IMG/VR virus record: IMGVR_UViG_3300003324_000445
Coordinates: 1-37,542 of that record
Reading direction: 5' to 3' (one strand)
DNA: 37,542 nt
Origin: a virus
The notes beneath the pieces are model-generated. The model searched no databases and was not told the DNA's origin. It was given only the letters and a program-made list of their open reading frames with translations. The translations under genes were made by a program, and so were the position numbers. Numbering within the stretch: position 1 is the stretch's first letter; each line of letters opens with the position of its first letter. Positions 6,835-14,083 of this stretch are shown here, one piece after another.

Positions 6835-7225
6835 CTTCAATCGTAAAGTAATCTATGACCAACAGAAGCAAGAGAAGCTTGTCACCGGTATAGAGCTTAT
6901 CAAACAGCACGAAGATGAGCGTATGTTCTTCGGTCCCTTACGGATCAGCTTTATATTCTCTATACCATTACGTGCAGATCATTGCAGACGAATCACTCAT
7001 AAACGTCCATCACCCATAGAAGGAAAGTATTATCACTTCTTCAAGCCTGATATCGATAATTATGTCAAATATATACTGGACGCGATGATGCAGACAGGCG
7101 TTATATTCCAGGATGATGGACAGATTGCTGAATTGTACGCAATTAAGGTATTTAGTGCCCATCCGCAGACCGAGATAACTATTGGAGAAATATATGAGCG
7201 TACGATCCAAACGAAAATTGACTAA
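6755..7225 (+). CDS. rusA: RusA-family Holliday junction resolvase (156 aa)
   Basis: ATG 6755 follows GAAGGAAG and lies inside the end of the preceding gene, in another frame. The RusA signature is at residues ~96-127: KPDIDNYVKYILDAMMQ, then VIFQDDGQIAEL. The acidic residues D99, D101 and D120/D121 match the metal-binding aspartates of the family. RusA proteins are dimeric, Mg-dependent nucleases that cut four-way junctions. In phages they resolve branched DNA before packaging. The length is slightly above the usual ~120-140 aa because of a longer N-terminus. It pairs functionally with the ERF annealing protein. Confidence 0.9.
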   Translation: MTPKEQPLIKKYLLPWEPIPWKRCGANFNRKVIYDQQKQEKLVTGIELIKQHEDERMFFGPLRISFIFSIPLRADHCRRITHKRPSPIEGKYYHFFKPDIDNYVKYILDAMMQTGVIFQDDGQIAELYAIKVFSAHPQTEITIGEIYERTIQTKID

Positions 7226-7712
7226 TGGTGATCCCTTAGTAAAACAGGATCCCAATCGGGAGCCTAGGAAGAAAGTCTGCGTCTTTGATACGTACTATGA
7301 TCTACAGACGTTTAAGATGAAACCGTTCCCTTACTCATGGCTTGTTCGTCTTTCAGAAGATCTACGCGCTTGGTCTTTAAAGGACACTTCACTGCGTATA
7401 GAGTCTTTCTACTTGGATAATGGTATACGCCAGCTAGATTACTATCGCTTTGTGGATCGCTGTGAAGAGCTGCGAGAGTCACATGAGACTGCTCTACAGC
7501 GCATTGCTATTCGTAGAGACCAAGGAGCGCTTACTAAGAAGTTTGATTCTTCCTGGGCTGCGCGTACCCAGGCTGCCTTTGATCCTGAGTATCGCAAGGC
7601 TCGTAAGTTTGAAGCAGAGCTTGCTAAAGAGACGCAAGATGGCGGACAGCGAGTGGTGATCATAGAGAGAATGCCTGAAACTAAAGAAGTGAAAGAGAAG
7701 AAAGATGAATAA
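7194..7712 (+). CDS. Probable terminase small subunit (172 aa)
   Basis: I chose ATG 7194 over the upstream TTG (7182) because GGAG lies six bases before it. It overlaps the RusA end by 32 bases. The middle shows an HTH-like arrangement (SLRIESFYLDNGIRQLDYYRFVDRCEELRESHETALQRIAIRRDQGAL). It is followed by FDSSWAARTQAAFDPEYRKARKFEAELAKET, which resembles the 'yDp.w....e....L' end of several small terminase-like phage proteins. The C-terminus is a charged tail. Small terminases recognise the phage pac or cos site and hand DNA to the large subunit. Position two genes upstream of terL supports the call, but no diagnostic motif proves it. Confidence 0.45.
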   Translation: MSVRSKRKLTNGDPLVKQDPNREPRKKVCVFDTYYDLQTFKMKPFPYSWLVRLSEDLRAWSLKDTSLRIESFYLDNGIRQLDYYRFVDRCEELRESHETALQRIAIRRDQGALTKKFDSSWAARTQAAFDPEYRKARKFEAELAKETQDGGQRVVIIERMPETKEVKEKKDE

Positions 7713-8133
7713 ACTGTACATGTACTCGTTTTGTAGCATTGATTATGACTGGTCCCGTTTACCTACGGTCAAGGATTATCTCCAGGACCACCTGTTTAAA
7801 GAACAGCTTTCCCACCATTCCAAAGCAACTATGGGAGACTTCTACCGTAACATGCATCTTTCTTTCACAGAAGCCCAGCATATCGCTTCAGCCCTGAAAG
7901 CCTGTCTTGAGTATTCCAAGAAGAATCTGTGTTGGGATGGAACATTCTGCGAAGAGCCGCGTATATTCTTTGTTCCTGCCGTGAAATGTTCGTGGGGATT
8001 CGAATTTGGGTTCGCTTGGAAAATAACAAATAATGGATCGGCTTACGTAGCTTCCCCTATTGAAAGACCGGACATCTTTGATCAGTGCGGTGCAGATCAT
8101 GGTGTGGTTGAAATAGGGAGGATGAGCGAGTGA
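7705..8133 (+). CDS. Hypothetical protein (142 aa)
   Basis: ATG 7705 overlaps the preceding gene by eight bases, and AAAGAGAAGAAAG lies just upstream. The protein is soluble and aromatic-rich (MYSFCSIDYDWSRLP, then YRNMHLSF, later CSWGFEFGFAWKI). It has several cysteines but no ordered zinc site. No family is recognised. It is embedded in the replication-to-packaging operon, so mid-infection expression is likely. Confidence 0.6.
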   Translation: MNKLYMYSFCSIDYDWSRLPTVKDYLQDHLFKEQLSHHSKATMGDFYRNMHLSFTEAQHIASALKACLEYSKKNLCWDGTFCEEPRIFFVPAVKCSWGFEFGFAWKITNNGSAYVASPIERPDIFDQCGADHGVVEIGRMSE

Positions 8134-8342
8134 AAATAACCCATATCTGTGATGAGCAGAAGTACCTGCTCTGTATAAAGCGAGAAGAACTACCAATGGT
8201 ACTCACCGCCTGTGCCAAGAAAGATGATTGTCGAATACACATGTTTGCTAGGCTGCCCACATCCACGTGGAAGCACTGTAAGTATACAGGAGAATGGCAG
8301 GTAAGAGCCTGTCCAGTCTGTGGGTATAAGTCAGGAAAGTAA
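8130..8342 (+). CDS. Small Cys-rich, possibly zinc-binding protein (70 aa)
   Basis: The start is a GTG at 8130 that overlaps the preceding stop (GTGA), with GGGAGG eight bases upstream. Cysteines come as HIC, KC-type pairs and a C-terminal CPVCGYKSGK, which looks like one knuckle of a zinc ribbon. A second pair could come from CAKKDDC. It may be a nucleic-acid or protein adaptor. It ends 21 bases before the large terminase. Confidence 0.5.
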   Translation: MKITHICDEQKYLLCIKREELPMVLTACAKKDDCRIHMFARLPTSTWKHCKYTGEWQVRACPVCGYKSGK

Positions 8343-8363
8343 GACTCTAGAAAAAGGAGAGTC

Positions 8364-9722
8364 GTGAACGTAGCAGAGCAAATACACCTTAACCGCTTTA
8401 AGGCGAGACCCTACCAACTTCCCTTTTTTGATGCTGTTGAGAATAAGGGATATAAACGCGTACTGCTTATCTGGCCACGCCGAGCAGGCAAAGATATTGC
8501 AGCCTTTAACCTTGCTATTAGAGCAGCGCTTAAAAAAGTACAGGTGATCTATTATATCTTCCCTACGTACAACCAAGGAAGAAAAGTACTGTTCGATTCG
8601 ATCACCAACACTGGAGAACGGATACTGGACTTTATTCCGCCCACGCTTATAGCTTCTACCAATCACCAAGAGCTCAAAATCAAGCTTATTAACGGATCCA
8701 TTATCCAAGTTGTTGGTTCAGACAATTACGATTCCCTTATGGGAACCAATCCACAGCTTTGTATCTTCTCTGAGTACGCACTCCAAGATCCAAGAGCTTA
8801 CCAATATATCCGTCCAATCCTCACGGCCAATGACGGCGTTGCTGTCTTTCTGTCCACTCCACGAGGACGGAACCATCTTTATGATCTCTACCAAGTTGCC
8901 TCCAACTCTCCCGATTGGTTCAGTCAGAAGCTCACGGTAGAAGACACACTCCACATAGATCTGCATGAGATTGAAAGAGAGCGTGCTCTTGGAGAAATGA
9001 GTGACGATCTTATACAGCAAGAGTATTACACCAGCTGGGATCTTGGCGTTGAAGGAAGCTACTATGCTCGCTACATCGACAAGATGAGAACCAAAGGACA
9101 GATTGGCATGGTGCCGTGGGAAAATGGGTTTCCGGTGCATTCAGCATGGGATATCGGCGTCCGAGACAATACCTCCATCATCATGTTTCAGATCATTGGT
9201 ATGTCTATTCGTATAATAGACTGCTACGAGAATAGTAAGGTTGGCTTGGAGCATTACGCTAACGTGCTCAAGCAGAGGCCTTATCAATGGGGTAAGCATA
9301 TAGCACCTCATGATATACGGGTAAAAGAGTTTGGATCTGGCATGACTCGTTGGGAAAAGGCCAAAGAACTTCAAATACAGTTCACGATTGCTCCTCAGAT
9401 AAGTGTAGAGGATGGCATAGAGGCAGTTCGTTCGTCTCTGGGTAAATTCTGGATTGATGAGAAGGCTTGTGCTCCATTAATCAAGGCGCTAGAGAACTAT
9501 AGACAAGAGTATGACCATAAGCGTAAAGTCTATGCGGCTCATCCGCTGCATGACTGGTCCAGCCATTTTGCAGATGCGATGAGATATCTGTGTATCAGTC
9601 TGCCAAAGGTATCTGATCGAGCTGATGCTGCTGCTCTTGATAAGAGATTCTTACAGACGAGATATGGAGATAATTACAATATGCCGCCAATATTTAGGGA
9701 CGACTTACCGGAGATGAGATGA
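8364..9722 (+). CDS. terL: Terminase large subunit (452 aa)
   Basis: GTG 8364 follows AAAAAGGAGA. This is the packaging motor: an N-terminal ATPase and a C-terminal RNase H-like nuclease. Walker A is WPRRAGKD (residues 37-44). A Walker B-like strand with catalytic Glu is LCIFSE (132-137). A coupling motif FLSTPRG lies at ~162-168. The nuclease domain has AWDIGVRDNTSI (D263), a second acidic site near APHDIRVKEFGSG, and a third in HFADAMRYL close to the C-terminus. Its length is typical of the family. The 3' end is unusual: the last codons and stop/start junction with the next gene are repeated 181 bases downstream. Confidence 0.95.
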   Translation: MNVAEQIHLNRFKARPYQLPFFDAVENKGYKRVLLIWPRRAGKDIAAFNLAIRAALKKVQVIYYIFPTYNQGRKVLFDSITNTGERILDFIPPTLIASTNHQELKIKLINGSIIQVVGSDNYDSLMGTNPQLCIFSEYALQDPRAYQYIRPILTANDGVAVFLSTPRGRNHLYDLYQVASNSPDWFSQKLTVEDTLHIDLHEIERERALGEMSDDLIQQEYYTSWDLGVEGSYYARYIDKMRTKGQIGMVPWENGFPVHSAWDIGVRDNTSIIMFQIIGMSIRIIDCYENSKVGLEHYANVLKQRPYQWGKHIAPHDIRVKEFGSGMTRWEKAKELQIQFTIAPQISVEDGIEAVRSSLGKFWIDEKACAPLIKALENYRQEYDHKRKVYAAHPLHDWSSHFADAMRYLCISLPKVSDRADAAALDKRFLQTRYGDNYNMPPIFRDDLPEMR

Positions 9723-9724
9723 AT
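9702..9724 (+). repeat. Direct repeat, copy 1 (end of terL, start of next gene)
   Basis: These 23 bases begin GACTTACCGGAGATGAG, carry the CGGAG ribosome site and contain the ATG/TGA overlap. They recur exactly at 9883-9905. The 181-base period encloses the 52-residue membrane protein gene. Confidence 0.9.
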
Positions 9725-9877
9725 GAGTCAGCACAAGCAGTTATAGAAGTTCTTAGTTGGTGTTTGGACCATGGCGGTTCAACGCTTATTTGGTGGTATA
9801 CCTGGTTTTATATAATTCAGGGAGTTTTTTCACTACTAGGGGCCGTTTTCGTTGGTCTAAGGGTACTTTATGAGTAA
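9719..9877 (+). CDS. Small membrane protein (52 aa), holin candidate
   Basis: ATG 9719 overlaps the terL stop (ATGA), and CGGAG lies five bases upstream. After ~22 soluble residues (MNESAQAVIEVLSWCLDHGG), one strongly hydrophobic segment runs TLIWWYTWFYIIQGVFSLLGAVFVGL to a short RVLYE tail. That is one long or two short membrane helices with an acidic N-terminus. Size and topology fit small phage holins or holin-like accessory proteins. No endolysin is next to it, so this is only a candidate. The gene is bounded by two exact copies of the terL-end/start-site sequence, as if inserted as a cassette or left by a local duplication. Confidence 0.65.
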   Translation: MNESAQAVIEVLSWCLDHGGSTLIWWYTWFYIIQGVFSLLGAVFVGLRVLYE

Positions 9878-9882
9878 TGGAT

Positions 9883-9905
9883 GACTTACCGGAGATGAGA
9901 TGAAT
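9883..9905 (+). repeat. Direct repeat, copy 2 (ribosome site and start of next gene)
   Basis: Exact second copy of 9702-9724. Here the CGGAG and ATG start the exported 106-aa protein. The sequence is no longer coding for terminase, so the copy is conserved only through recent origin or because it supplies a working ribosome site. Confidence 0.9.
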
Positions 9906-10220
9906 AAACGAATTCTATTTTTATGTATGTTCTTTACCACTTGTAACGCTGCAGAGAAAGTTACTCTTGTTAACTTTTATAGCAGCATGACCAGTAAGCG
10001 CCAGAAGCATGAGATTACCCTAAGCAACGGTGTCTTCATAACCCTAGTAAGTTCTTTGGTAGACCAAGGTGATATTAAAGTGACTGTGACACAAGGTCCG
10101 CTACCTATACCAAAAGACGATGGCAAGTCTGCTGCGCGTAGAAGATCACTTTCCCCTTCAGGATCAATGCCTCGCAAAGCAGCAAGAACAGATGGTCAAC
10201 GTTCACAATCGTTAAGTTAA
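9900..10220 (+). CDS. Exported protein with basic, Ser-rich tail (106 aa)
   Basis: ATG 9900 lies five bases after CGGAG in the second repeat copy. The N-terminus MNKRILFLCMFFTTCNAAEK is a classical signal peptide (basic n-region, hydrophobic core, cleavage after CNA). The mature part is a ~50-residue beta-like segment (KVTLVNFYSSMTSKRQKHEITLSNGVFITLVS) followed by a disordered Arg/Ser-rich tail. No family is recognised. Periplasmic or cell-surface location is inferred. A spanin-like or host-interaction role is possible but unsupported. It is one of six likely exported products in this genome. Confidence 0.65.
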   Translation: MNKRILFLCMFFTTCNAAEKVTLVNFYSSMTSKRQKHEITLSNGVFITLVSSLVDQGDIKVTVTQGPLPIPKDDGKSAARRRSLSPSGSMPRKAARTDGQRSQSLS

Positions 10221-10229
10221 AGGATGAAT

Positions 10230-10688
10230 ATGATAGATAATCTGGTGAGACGGATTAAGTATAACCTGATCTGGTTAAAAGCTCGGTGGGCTTGTGGCCC
10301 TAAGTGGGAGGAGATTCACAAGGGACATTACGATGAGTCCATAAAGCGCATAGTGGAATCCAAAGAAACTCTCTGTTTGTGTGGAGTAGATAGGATTGCA
10401 CGACAGTTCCATGATGAGATAGAGAGTGCCGCACAGGAGTGTGACGCTGCGCAGGAAGAATGCAGACAAGTAGTTCCAGGCAAGAGCAGTGTAGACGAAC
10501 TAGAGCGACTTATAGATGGCTACATCCGAAAAGAGATTATGATAGGCGCTCTTTTAAGTTCCCTCAATCATATTTGTGAGAACTGGAAGATAGAATCTCC
10601 TGCTTCCCTGCAGTCTATGGAGCTGTATGAGAAGTATTATAAGATGTACAAAAGCAGTAAAAAACGTGGTTCAACTTGTCACAAATAG
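10230..10688 (+). CDS. Hypothetical helical protein (152 aa)
   Basis: I chose ATG 10230 because AAAGG lies six bases upstream. The ATG at 10224 touches the same site. The protein is largely helical, with an N-terminal basic-aromatic stretch (RRIKYNLIWLKARWACGPKW). Five cysteines are spread through the middle (CLCG, ECDAAQEEC, HIC). A helical segment SVDELERLIDGYIRKEIMIGALL follows. No domain is recognised. It lies in the packaging operon between the exported protein and the SpoVG-like protein. Confidence 0.55.
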   Translation: MIDNLVRRIKYNLIWLKARWACGPKWEEIHKGHYDESIKRIVESKETLCLCGVDRIARQFHDEIESAAQECDAAQEECRQVVPGKSSVDELERLIDGYIRKEIMIGALLSSLNHICENWKIESPASLQSMELYEKYYKMYKSSKKRGSTCHK

Positions 10689-10696
10689 GAGCAGTT

Positions 10697-11119
10697 GTGA
10701 AATTGGAGACAAAGGTTCGTAAGAGCGTATCAGAAGTTAAGTTCATACCAGCCAAGTTAGAAAAATGGCCTACTATGATAGGGTGGATTCAGTACCTGGA
10801 TAATGGATACCGTATCAAAGGGATTGGTCTTCATACCAATGGTAAAGGCTATTGGGCGCAGTGGCCATGGTGGCAAACAGACAAAGAGGTTCTTTTCTAC
10901 AATAAGCCCGATAGTGAAGAATATCAGTTAGTATTGATATCTCTTTTTGTGGAAGCGATGGAAAAACATTTAGAGACGAAGAGCAAGACCATAGCTCCTG
11001 AACTTCAGAACCAAGTCATCTTTCATAAGGTTGAGACCAAGCCCAAAGGACAAAAGCCTGTCGTTGGAGATGGAGTGGTTTTTGTTCCTTCGCATACCCG
11101 CAAATATCCCATCAGATAA
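10697..11119 (+). CDS. SpoVG-like protein (140 aa)
   Basis: The start is GTG 10697, five bases after AGGAG. The upstream in-frame TTG has no ribosome site. Residues ~8-80 (VSEVKFIPAKLEKWPTMIGW, then QYLDNGYRIKGIGLHTN, then KGYWAQWPWW) follow the pattern of the SpoVG/septation-regulator fold: V..V.F.P, a 'G.......GI.L' strand pair and a hydrophobic W-P-W strand. A helical Y..L..LFVEAMEKHL segment comes next. SpoVG-fold proteins bind nucleic acids. In phages such genes are uncommon and their role is unknown. The C-terminal 50 residues are low-complexity and basic. This is a weak family assignment from pattern only. Confidence 0.4.
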   Translation: MKLETKVRKSVSEVKFIPAKLEKWPTMIGWIQYLDNGYRIKGIGLHTNGKGYWAQWPWWQTDKEVLFYNKPDSEEYQLVLISLFVEAMEKHLETKSKTIAPELQNQVIFHKVETKPKGQKPVVGDGVVFVPSHTRKYPIR

Positions 11120-11131
11120 AAGGAGTTAGAG

Positions 11132-11305
11132 ATGATAGAAAACCTTACTGAATATAAGTACACCATTACTTGTAGAATAAACCATGAAGATTACTGCATG
11201 TCGTTTACGCAAAAGGCTACGTGTGACAACCTTGATCTTATGGAAGAGATACGTAATTCGTTGGCTATCTTGGACAAAAAGATAGCTTCTCATTTCGAAG
11301 AATAA
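11132..11305 (+). CDS. Small hypothetical protein (57 aa)
   Basis: ATG 11132 lies seven bases after AAAAGGAG. The product starts MIENLTEYKYTITCRINHED and ends with a helix DLMEEIRNSLAILDKKIASHFEE. It has two cysteines and no membrane segment. It is the last gene before the tandem terminators that close the replication/packaging operon. Strong ribosome site, tight spacing and a clean stop make it a real gene. The function is unknown. Confidence 0.6.
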   Translation: MIENLTEYKYTITCRINHEDYCMSFTQKATCDNLDLMEEIRNSLAILDKKIASHFEE

Positions 11306-11320
11306 GTCGTATACTTCGGC

Positions 11321-11348
11321 CGGGTTGATTCTTTACCCGTCTTTTTTT
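11321..11348 (+). terminator. Intrinsic terminator 1 of the packaging operon
   Basis: CGGGT (11321-11325) pairs with ACCCG (11335-11339), followed by TCTTTTTTT. It is the first of two terminators in tandem. Confidence 0.8.
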
Positions 11349-11351
11349 GTT

Positions 11352-11385
11352 AACCCCGAGTCTCGCACCTCGGGGGTTTTTATTT
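11352..11385 (+). terminator. Intrinsic terminator 2 of the packaging operon
   Basis: CCCCGAG (11354-11360) pairs with CTCGGGG (11369-11375), followed by GTTTTTATTT. The stem is strong. With terminator 1 it isolates the structural operon from upstream transcription, so the promoter just after it must drive the head genes. Confidence 0.9.
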
Positions 11386-11389
11386 CCGA

Positions 11390-11419
11390 TTTTGTTCCCT
11401 GCCTTTATCTTCCTAGAAT
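11390..11419 (+). promoter_or_regulatory. Structural (late) promoter
   Basis: TTGTTC (11392-11397), 16-base spacer, TAGAAT (11414-11419). The 12-base block TTTTGTTCCCTG (11390-11401) is identical to the one at 31850-31861 before the fibre operon, and the spacer length is the same. It lies directly after the tandem terminators and about 40 bases before the portal start. Confidence 0.7.
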
Positions 11420-11460
11420 TTTCTTACTGTTAACAAAGAAAAGTTCTTGGAGGGTCTTAC

Positions 11461-13518
11461 ATGCTTTTCCCCCAGCTTGGGCCACAATACTATGACGAGC
11501 GCCATAAAGGTATCCTGGCGCGTATGGAAGCTGCATATGCTGAATCTATCACCATTAACCAATCACAATGGGCTGAAGCTGACACTGATCTTCGCTTTTA
11601 TACTGGCGATCAGACCATGTGGAACGATCTTTATGGGAACTTGCCTGCCAACAGACGCAGGAACTTCAATTTCAATAGAGTTCGCCGCGTTGTCGACATG
11701 GTTTCTGGACATCAGCGCCGCAATCGTAAATCCACCATCTGTACCCCGGTTGAAAATGGAGATGCAGAGACAGCTGACCAGTTCACCAAGATACTTATGT
11801 GGATTAACAATCAGGAAGGCGTTCTAGATACGATCTCAGAAGCCTTTCAGTCATCACTGATCACCGGTATGAGCTTCTTACAGCTTTGGATGGACTACCG
11901 TGAGGATCCTATTTCAGGAAACATCAAAGTTGATAGCTGCGCCTACAACTCTTTCCTTGTTGATCCCTACATGCGCAAGCAGGATATGTCCGACTGTAAC
12001 TACATCTGGAAGCGTTCTTACTTAACCAAGCGCGAATGTATTGCTCTTCTACCAGAATATACCGATGAGATTCTCTCTTTATGGGGCCATGATAACCGTG
12101 ACGGTAAGTTCCAGTACATGCCAGAATCTTACAATTACGGACTCAAGAATCTTCTTACCTATGACGAATATTATTACCGTGACTATAGAACCCAAAAGAT
12201 GCTGGTCGATACCCAAACGGGTGAGACCATGGAATGGAAGCATGAAGCTGACGAACGTCTGAACAAGTTCTTATCCACCTATCCACAAGTTACGGTTATA
12301 GACCAAGAGATTCCAACGGTTCGCCTTGCTATCGTTGTCCAAAATAAAGTTATGTATGACGGTCCACAGCCAATTGGTATAGACTCGTATCCATTCGTTC
12401 CAGTGCTCACTTATTACCATCCGGAGAGTCCATACTGGCCATTCCGTGTTCAAGGGATGGTTCGTGGATTACGTGATGCCCAATATCTCTACAACCGTAG
12501 ACGTATTGTAGAGCTTGATATCTTAGAGTCTCAGATCAATAGTGGGTATATCTATAAAGAGAACGCTCTGGTCAATCCCAGAGACGTTTTCTTGTCGGGT
12601 CAGGGTAAAGGCCTTGCTCTTAAATCTGATGCGAATATGACCGACGTCATTCCAATCCAAGCACCACAGATTCCACCATCCATGATCCAATTGTCTGAAC
12701 TCTTAGCCAAAGAGATACAAGAGGTTGCAGGGGTTTCTGATGAACTTCTTGGTTTTGATAACAAAGATACTCTTTCTGGCTATCATTCCATGCTTAAGCA
12801 GTCTGCTTCTACAACGACCTTACAATGCGTCTTTGATCTTTTAGACAAGTCCCAAAAGCTCCTAGGTCGTAAGATGATCGATCTTATCCAGGCTAATTTC
12901 ACTCCTGGTAAGGTTAAAAAGATCCTTGAAGGTGAAGAGCCGCAACCGCAGTTCTATTCTAAGGCGTTTGGCAAGTATCATGCCGTTGTTGAAGAAGGTC
13001 TTAATACTTCTACACAGCAACAGATGCAGATGGCCCAAATGCTTATGCTTCGTGAAGCGGGCGTTGCTATTACGAGTGAAGATCTTCTTGAAGTATCAAC
13101 CATTCAGAACAAGAAACGTATCATCGAGAACATGCAGAAAGCTCAACAACAGCAGGCTCAAGCACAACAACAACAGATGCAGGCAGCTCTTCAAGAACAG
13201 GCAGCTCGTACAGAACTTGCTCATGCTCGTGCTGAGGCTGATCGTGGACTTGGGGTTGAACGTACGAGTCGAGTACAAGAGAATCAGGCGCTTGCCGTTG
13301 AACGTCGTGCTGCTGCAATCAAGGATCAAGATATTGGTCTACTCAACTTAATCAAGGCTCTAAAAGAAATAGAAGGAATAGACCTAGCACACGTTGAGAA
13401 ACTGATCTCGCTGTCCCATATTTTAAAGGATAGAGAGGAAGTTGCTTCCCAACCTAATGTTAGTCAGAATGTGAAGGAAATACGCCCTGAGCAGAATGGT
13501 TCTGCCACAGGTAGTTAG
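11461..13518 (+). CDS. P22-type portal protein (685 aa)
   Basis: ATG 11461 lies seven bases after GGAGG. The protein forms the dodecameric ring at the head vertex through which DNA is packed. The N-terminal third has the pattern of P22-like portals: WAEADTDLRFYTGDQ-MW, NRVRRVVDMVSGHQRRNRK, then GMSFLQLWMDY. The middle has YPFVPVLTYYHPES..PFRVQGMVRGLRDAQYLYNRRR and ends near EVAGVSDELLG. Residues ~550-620 are Gln/Ala-rich coiled coil (QKAQQQQAQAQQQQMQ), corresponding to the long helical barrel of P22 portals. It is the first gene of the late operon. Confidence 0.92.
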   Translation: MLFPQLGPQYYDERHKGILARMEAAYAESITINQSQWAEADTDLRFYTGDQTMWNDLYGNLPANRRRNFNFNRVRRVVDMVSGHQRRNRKSTICTPVENGDAETADQFTKILMWINNQEGVLDTISEAFQSSLITGMSFLQLWMDYREDPISGNIKVDSCAYNSFLVDPYMRKQDMSDCNYIWKRSYLTKRECIALLPEYTDEILSLWGHDNRDGKFQYMPESYNYGLKNLLTYDEYYYRDYRTQKMLVDTQTGETMEWKHEADERLNKFLSTYPQVTVIDQEIPTVRLAIVVQNKVMYDGPQPIGIDSYPFVPVLTYYHPESPYWPFRVQGMVRGLRDAQYLYNRRRIVELDILESQINSGYIYKENALVNPRDVFLSGQGKGLALKSDANMTDVIPIQAPQIPPSMIQLSELLAKEIQEVAGVSDELLGFDNKDTLSGYHSMLKQSASTTTLQCVFDLLDKSQKLLGRKMIDLIQANFTPGKVKKILEGEEPQPQFYSKAFGKYHAVVEEGLNTSTQQQMQMAQMLMLREAGVAITSEDLLEVSTIQNKKRIIENMQKAQQQQAQAQQQQMQAALQEQAARTELAHARAEADRGLGVERTSRVQENQALAVERRAAAIKDQDIGLLNLIKALKEIEGIDLAHVEKLISLSHILKDREEVASQPNVSQNVKEIRPEQNGSATGS

Positions 13519-13571
13519 ACGTATAACGTTGTCCCTGTAGAAGGGGGCAGTTTCTACCAAAAGGAACGACT

Positions 13572-13859
13572 ATGGCACATAAGAAAAGACATCACAGTTC
13601 TCACCATTCTGGAATGCACCACAGGGAGCATTATGCAGGAATGGAGCCACGCAGACGCCAAGAAATGGAAGATGCAGGCATGATCCGCGAAGATCACAGC
13701 GCTATTGCTAACATGCCTCAAGAGGTGATGATCAAGGCGTATCCAGTGGAAAAGAACTATATGCCTGAAATGCTTGATGACACTATTCGTGGTGTTGATA
13801 AGCAGATGGATTATGACGATAACAAACGCCGTGAACACTTCATGCCTAAAAAGGTGTAA
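13572..13859 (+). CDS. Small head protein, His-rich, with GM..ED..A.AN motif (95 aa)
   Basis: ATG 13572 follows AAAAGGAACGACT. The N-terminus is Lys/His-rich (HKKRHHSSHHSGMHHREHY). Residues ~27-55 read PRRRQEMEDAGMIREDHSAIAN, then MPQEVMIKAYP. The same plan recurs in the gene at 14084 (PRRRVEKAEGGMVQEDPRAMAN.., AIHTEYP), so the two are paralogues. Small proteins with this motif are found in phage head gene clusters without an established function. Internal or decoration protein is inferred. Confidence 0.65.
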   Translation: MAHKKRHHSSHHSGMHHREHYAGMEPRRRQEMEDAGMIREDHSAIANMPQEVMIKAYPVEKNYMPEMLDDTIRGVDKQMDYDDNKRREHFMPKKV

Positions 13860-13861
13860 TG

Positions 13862-14011
13862 ATGCCAGCGATTCCAAGAATATCTAAGAAGGCTCAGAAA
13901 ATAGCCTTTGCGATATTAGGTGTCCCCGTAAACTTACAAGTAAAGCGCACTAAACAGCAAAAGCGCGTTAATCAGCGCCTTCTGTTTGAGGAAACGGTTC
14001 GCGTTCGTTAA
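13862..14011 (+). CDS. Small basic protein (49 aa), possible stop readthrough
   Basis: I chose ATG 13862, five bases after AAGGTG. An overlapping ATG at 13859 is the alternative. The product is strongly basic: MPAIPRISKKAQKIAFAILG, a short hydrophobic centre, then QVKRTKQQKRVNQRLL. It probably binds nucleic acid or the portal. Directly after the TAA the same frame stays open for 20 codons (KKFGGGGVLPYAMPPPLPKP, stop at 14072-14074). A long hairpin begins only six bases after the stop. This could allow readthrough to a proline-rich extension, or it may be chance. Confidence 0.55.
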   Translation: MPAIPRISKKAQKIAFAILGVPVNLQVKRTKQQKRVNQRLLFEETVRVR

Positions 14012-14017
14012 AAGAAA

Positions 14018-14067
14018 TTCGGTGGGGGAGGAGTCTTACCATATGCGATGCCTCCTCCCTTGCCGAA
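14018..14067 (+). other. Long RNA hairpin before a head gene
   Basis: TTCGG (14018-14022) pairs with CCGAA (14063-14067), and GGGAGGAG (14026-14033) pairs with CTCCTCCC (14052-14059). A small internal loop separates the two stems and the apical loop is 18 bases. No T-run follows, so it is not a normal terminator. It may protect or process the late mRNA, or stimulate readthrough of the stop at 14009. Confidence 0.6.
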
Positions 14068-14083
14068 ACCATAAAGGAAAGAT

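Noticed and set aside
7182-7193. TTG start for the probable small terminase
   Set aside because: GGAG would be at or inside the start codon region, whereas ATG 7194 has it at the right distance.
12926-13351. 141-residue frame inside the portal gene
   Set aside because: Arg/Leu/Asn-rich alternative read of the Gln-rich coiled coil, with no start site.
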